A DNA stretch of 7,825 nt, taken from NCBI GenBank assembly GCA_030158535.1, contig JAOASV010000109.1:1-7825 (forward strand). Reading direction: 5' to 3'. The notes below the pieces were generated by a model, which ran no database searches, was not told the DNA's origin, and saw only the letters and a program-made list of their open reading frames with translations. Position numbers and translations under genes: made by a program. Each line of letters starts with the position of its first letter. Positions within the stretch are counted from its first letter, which is position 1. This DNA comes from Sediminibacterium sp. (GTDB lineage: Bacteria > Bacteroidota > Bacteroidia > Chitinophagales > Chitinophagaceae). Positions 5,903-7,825 of this stretch are shown here, one piece after another.

Positions 5903-6805
5903 ATGAAACCAACTTTAGTAATTCTTGCAGCCGGTATGGCAAGCCGTTACGGTAGCATGAAACAAATTCAATCTTTTGGACCTAGTGGCGAAACTATCAT
6001 GGATTATTCAATTTATGATGCGATTGAAGCAGGTTTTGGTAAAATTGTTTTTATTATTAGAGAAGAGTTTAGTGAGCAATTTAAGTCAATTTTTGAACCA
6101 AAGTTAAAGGGCAAAATTGCTACCGATTATGTATACCAGCATTTAGCTGCATTTACGGAAGGTAAAAATGTAACACCTGAGCGTGTAAAGCCTTGGGGCA
6201 CTGCGCACGCGGTTCTTTGTTGCAAAGGAAAATTAAATGAACCATTTGCTGTTATTAATGCCGATGACTTTTATGGTAAAGATGCTTTTGTGCAAGCCGC
6301 TTCTTTTTTAAACAATGAGTGTAATGATCAAACCTATTCTATTATTGGATATGAGTTGGGTAAAACATTAAGTGACAATGGAACGGTGAGTAGAGGGGTT
6401 TGTAGTGTAGATGCTAATGGTAATTTAATTGACATCAATGAGCGTACAAAAATATTTAAAAATGAGGAAGGTGTTATTGTGTATGAAGACAACGATCAGT
6501 TATTTCCTTTAACTGCAGACACCACTGTTAGCATGAACTTTTTATGTTACCCAGCTAGCTTTGTATCACTTTGCGAATCAGAATTTTCTAGATTTTTGGA
6601 TACACAAGGGATGGAATTAAAATCTGAATTTTTCTTGCCTTCTGTTACCAAACATTTTGTAAATGCTAAATTAGGCAATGTAAAAGTAGGTACTACTTCT
6701 GCAAATTGGTTTGGTGTTACCTACAAAGAAGATGCGCCTGTTGTGCAAGCGAGTATTTCTAGTCTTGTAGAAAAGGGTTTGTATCCTAGTAATTTATGGG
6801 GATAG
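5903..6805 (+). CDS. Sugar-phosphate nucleotidyltransferase-like protein (NTP_transferase family)
   Basis: A 300-residue GT-A/Rossmann-type nucleotidyltransferase, expected to condense an NTP with a sugar 1-phosphate to give an NDP-sugar and pyrophosphate in the cytoplasm. The N-terminus VILAAGMASRYGSMKQ (6-21) is a variant of the nucleotide-binding signature LaaGxGtR...K, with Arg15 and Lys20 as the likely triphosphate and catalytic residues. KPWGTAHAV (96-104) matches the base/sugar-binding GTA segment, and INADDFYG (118-125) carries the metal-binding aspartates. VSMNFLCYP (209-217) and NWFGVTYKED (268-277) are further segments I associate with this Bacteroidota/Firmicutes subgroup. Length fits a single-domain enzyme with no left-handed beta-helix (acyltransferase) extension. 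In some genomes such proteins sit beside a sugar kinase of the aminoglycoside-phosphotransferase type, but none is present here, so the sugar and nucleotide specificity cannot be named. Confidence 0.85.
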   Translation: MKPTLVILAAGMASRYGSMKQIQSFGPSGETIMDYSIYDAIEAGFGKIVFIIREEFSEQFKSIFEPKLKGKIATDYVYQHLAAFTEGKNVTPERVKPWGTAHAVLCCKGKLNEPFAVINADDFYGKDAFVQAASFLNNECNDQTYSIIGYELGKTLSDNGTVSRGVCSVDANGNLIDINERTKIFKNEEGVIVYEDNDQLFPLTADTTVSMNFLCYPASFVSLCESEFSRFLDTQGMELKSEFFLPSVTKHFVNAKLGNVKVGTTSANWFGVTYKEDAPVVQASISSLVEKGLYPSNLWG

Positions 6806-6806
6806 T

Positions 6807-6827
6807 ATTGTAATTGTTAATTACAAT
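6807..6827. terminator. AT-rich hairpin between convergent genes, possible weak terminator
   Basis: A perfect 9-bp inverted repeat, ATTGTAATT / AATTACAAT, with a 3-base GTT loop starts just 2 bases after the nucleotidyltransferase stop codon (6803-6805) and ends on the last base of the convergent protease stop codon (6829-6827). Each arm has only one G or C, and no long T-tract follows on the plus strand (TATTTATC). Its place between two convergent stop codons suggests a bidirectional transcription end, but the low stability makes this tentative. Confidence 0.4.
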
Positions 6828-7825
6828 TATTTATCAAAAGACTTTACATAGTAAACGCAAGACTCAAGTGTTGAAATTTGCTTTTTGCGTGACATGCGGC
6901 TAATAGTTGAGCGGGTAGATATTTTAATGTCTTTACCACCATCGTTCATTTCGTTGTAATCACGTACTATTTTGTAAATATTATTTGACTTAAGTGCAAA
7001 TACAACGCCTTCTAATTGTGCTTCTCTAGTACTAAGTACACCAATTACTTCACCAGCATTATCAAACACAGGAGCGCCTGAATTACCAGGGTTGGCACTC
7101 ATTTGTAATTGATAGGAAAGTGAGTCGCCTTCGTAACCAGTTCTAGCACTTAAATAACCAGTACCATAAACAATTTCATTTCTTGGATAACCAAGGGTGA
7201 ATATTTCTTCGCCTAAGTCAGTAGTTGATTTACGAATAGAATAAGGGAGTGATTTTTTAGAAGTAAAATCTGCGTCGTCAATTTTTAAAATCGCTAAATC
7301 TTTTTCTTGATCGATTAAAGCAATTTCAGCAACATATTCTTTACCGTTATTGTCAACTACAATGGCGCCAGTTCCTTTAATAACGTGTGCGTTGGTTACA
7401 ATAAAACCTTTGGCGTCAATTAAGAATCCTGAACCACCACTAATAAACTTAACGCCTGCAGGTAATTTACTTTTTACCTCATTAATAAGTTTGCCTTGGT
7501 ATTGCTGACTTTTTTTGATCGCCGCGATATCGTTACTTAATTGCTGTATTTGATTGTTGTGGCTAACTGGAGAAAGGTATAAGGCTAGACCGCTAATAAA
7601 TAGTGCAATTACACCGCCAACAGAAGCGGCAATAGAAGCTACTTTTTTATACTTATGAAATAATTGTACAATTTTAGCACTGCTTGAAACGGTTTCGCTA
7701 TTTGAGATCTCGCCACGCTCCAATAAATTTTGGTGCGTTTGAGCAAGTGTTTGTTTGATAGATTTAATGGCGCTGTAATCGTTAATTTGCTGTAAGAACA
7801 TGGCATGCTCCACCACCATCTGGTC
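6827..7825 (-). CDS. Membrane-anchored trypsin-like (S1C/Deg-type) serine protease, N-terminus beyond window
   Basis: The first ATG in the window (7819) begins a 330-residue product, but the frame continues open upstream (Asp-Gln before that Met), so the gene is best read as partial at its 5' end. Residues counted from 7819: 1-57 are helical, charged and probably cytoplasmic; 59-82 are a single transmembrane segment after KYKK, predicting N-in/C-out; 86-115 look like a coiled-coil linker; about 120-285 are the protease domain. The catalytic triad is visible: His145 in TNAHVI, Asp174 in KDLAILKI, Ser247 in GNSGAPVF. GSGFLID (129-135) and TLGYP (208-212) are also typical. No PDZ domain follows; a polar 40-residue tail rich in Ser, Arg and Lys ends the protein. 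It is expected to act in the periplasm, in protein quality control or cleavage of a specific substrate. Compared with DegP/HtrA it lacks PDZ domains and has a cytoplasmic N-terminal part, suggesting a signalling or tethering role (inference). Confidence 0.85.
   Translation of the reverse strand, partial: DQMVVEHAMFLQQINDYSAIKSIKQTLAQTHQNLLERGEISNSETVSSSAKIVQLFHKYKKVASIAASVGGVIALFISGLALYLSPVSHNNQIQQLSNDIAAIKKSQQYQGKLINEVKSKLPAGVKFISGGSGFLIDAKGFIVTNAHVIKGTGAIVVDNNGKEYVAEIALIDQEKDLAILKIDDADFTSKKSLPYSIRKSTTDLGEEIFTLGYPRNEIVYGTGYLSARTGYEGDSLSYQLQMSANPGNSGAPVFDNAGEVIGVLSTREAQLEGVVFALKSNNIYKIVRDYNEMNDGGKDIKISTRSTISRMSRKKQISTLESCVYYVKSFDK

Overview
The window looks like ordinary chromosomal DNA from a member of the Bacteroidota. 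It is AT-rich. Two exported proteins have the short signal peptides ending in '...AQ' or '...GQ' typical of the phylum, Shine-Dalgarno sequences are not evident, and good matches to the Bacteroidota -7 promoter element TAnnTTTG are present. The protein families (Asp-box/VPS10-type propeller, YwqK-like MORN protein, membrane-anchored S1C protease with a cytoplasmic N-terminal region) fit Chitinophagales/Sphingobacteriales-like genomes, but the exact family within the phylum is a guess.

Layout: (1) Positions 1-580, minus strand: the N-terminal 193 codons of a secreted YwqK/MORN-like protein that runs off the left edge. (2) 626-3112, plus: a large exported beta-propeller protein with about ten Asp-box repeats, divergent from the first gene across 45 bp. 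(3) 3136-3167: a strong hairpin terminator whose right arm also encodes the last residues of the next, convergent gene. (4) 3148-4200, minus: RluD-type 23S rRNA pseudouridine synthase, starting at 4200 and not at the upstream ATG of the longer open frame. (5) 4240-4968, plus: lipB, octanoyltransferase, divergent from rluD across only 39 bp. Each of these two genes has a TAnnTTTG box 4-5 bases before its ATG. (6) 4957-5841, minus: PLP enzyme of the D-cysteine desulfhydrase/ACC deaminase family, overlapping the lipB 3' end by 12 bp. (7) 5903-6805, plus: sugar-phosphate nucleotidyltransferase-like protein. (8) 6827-7825, minus: membrane-anchored trypsin-like serine protease, still open at the right edge and probably lacking its true N-terminus here.

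The strands alternate gene by gene (- + - + - + -), so every gene is probably its own transcription unit and no operon is visible. Functionally these are mostly unrelated single genes: ribosome modification, lipoylation, amino-acid metabolism, sugar nucleotide synthesis, and envelope proteins at both ends. Coding density is very high, with no gene-free stretch above about 60 bp. I see no transposase, phage gene, CRISPR array, tRNA, rRNA, toxin-antitoxin pair or defence cluster, and nothing that I would call a previously undescribed system. The most interesting points are the compact back-to-back, possibly leaderless promoters of rluD and lipB and the terminator embedded in the rluD stop region.
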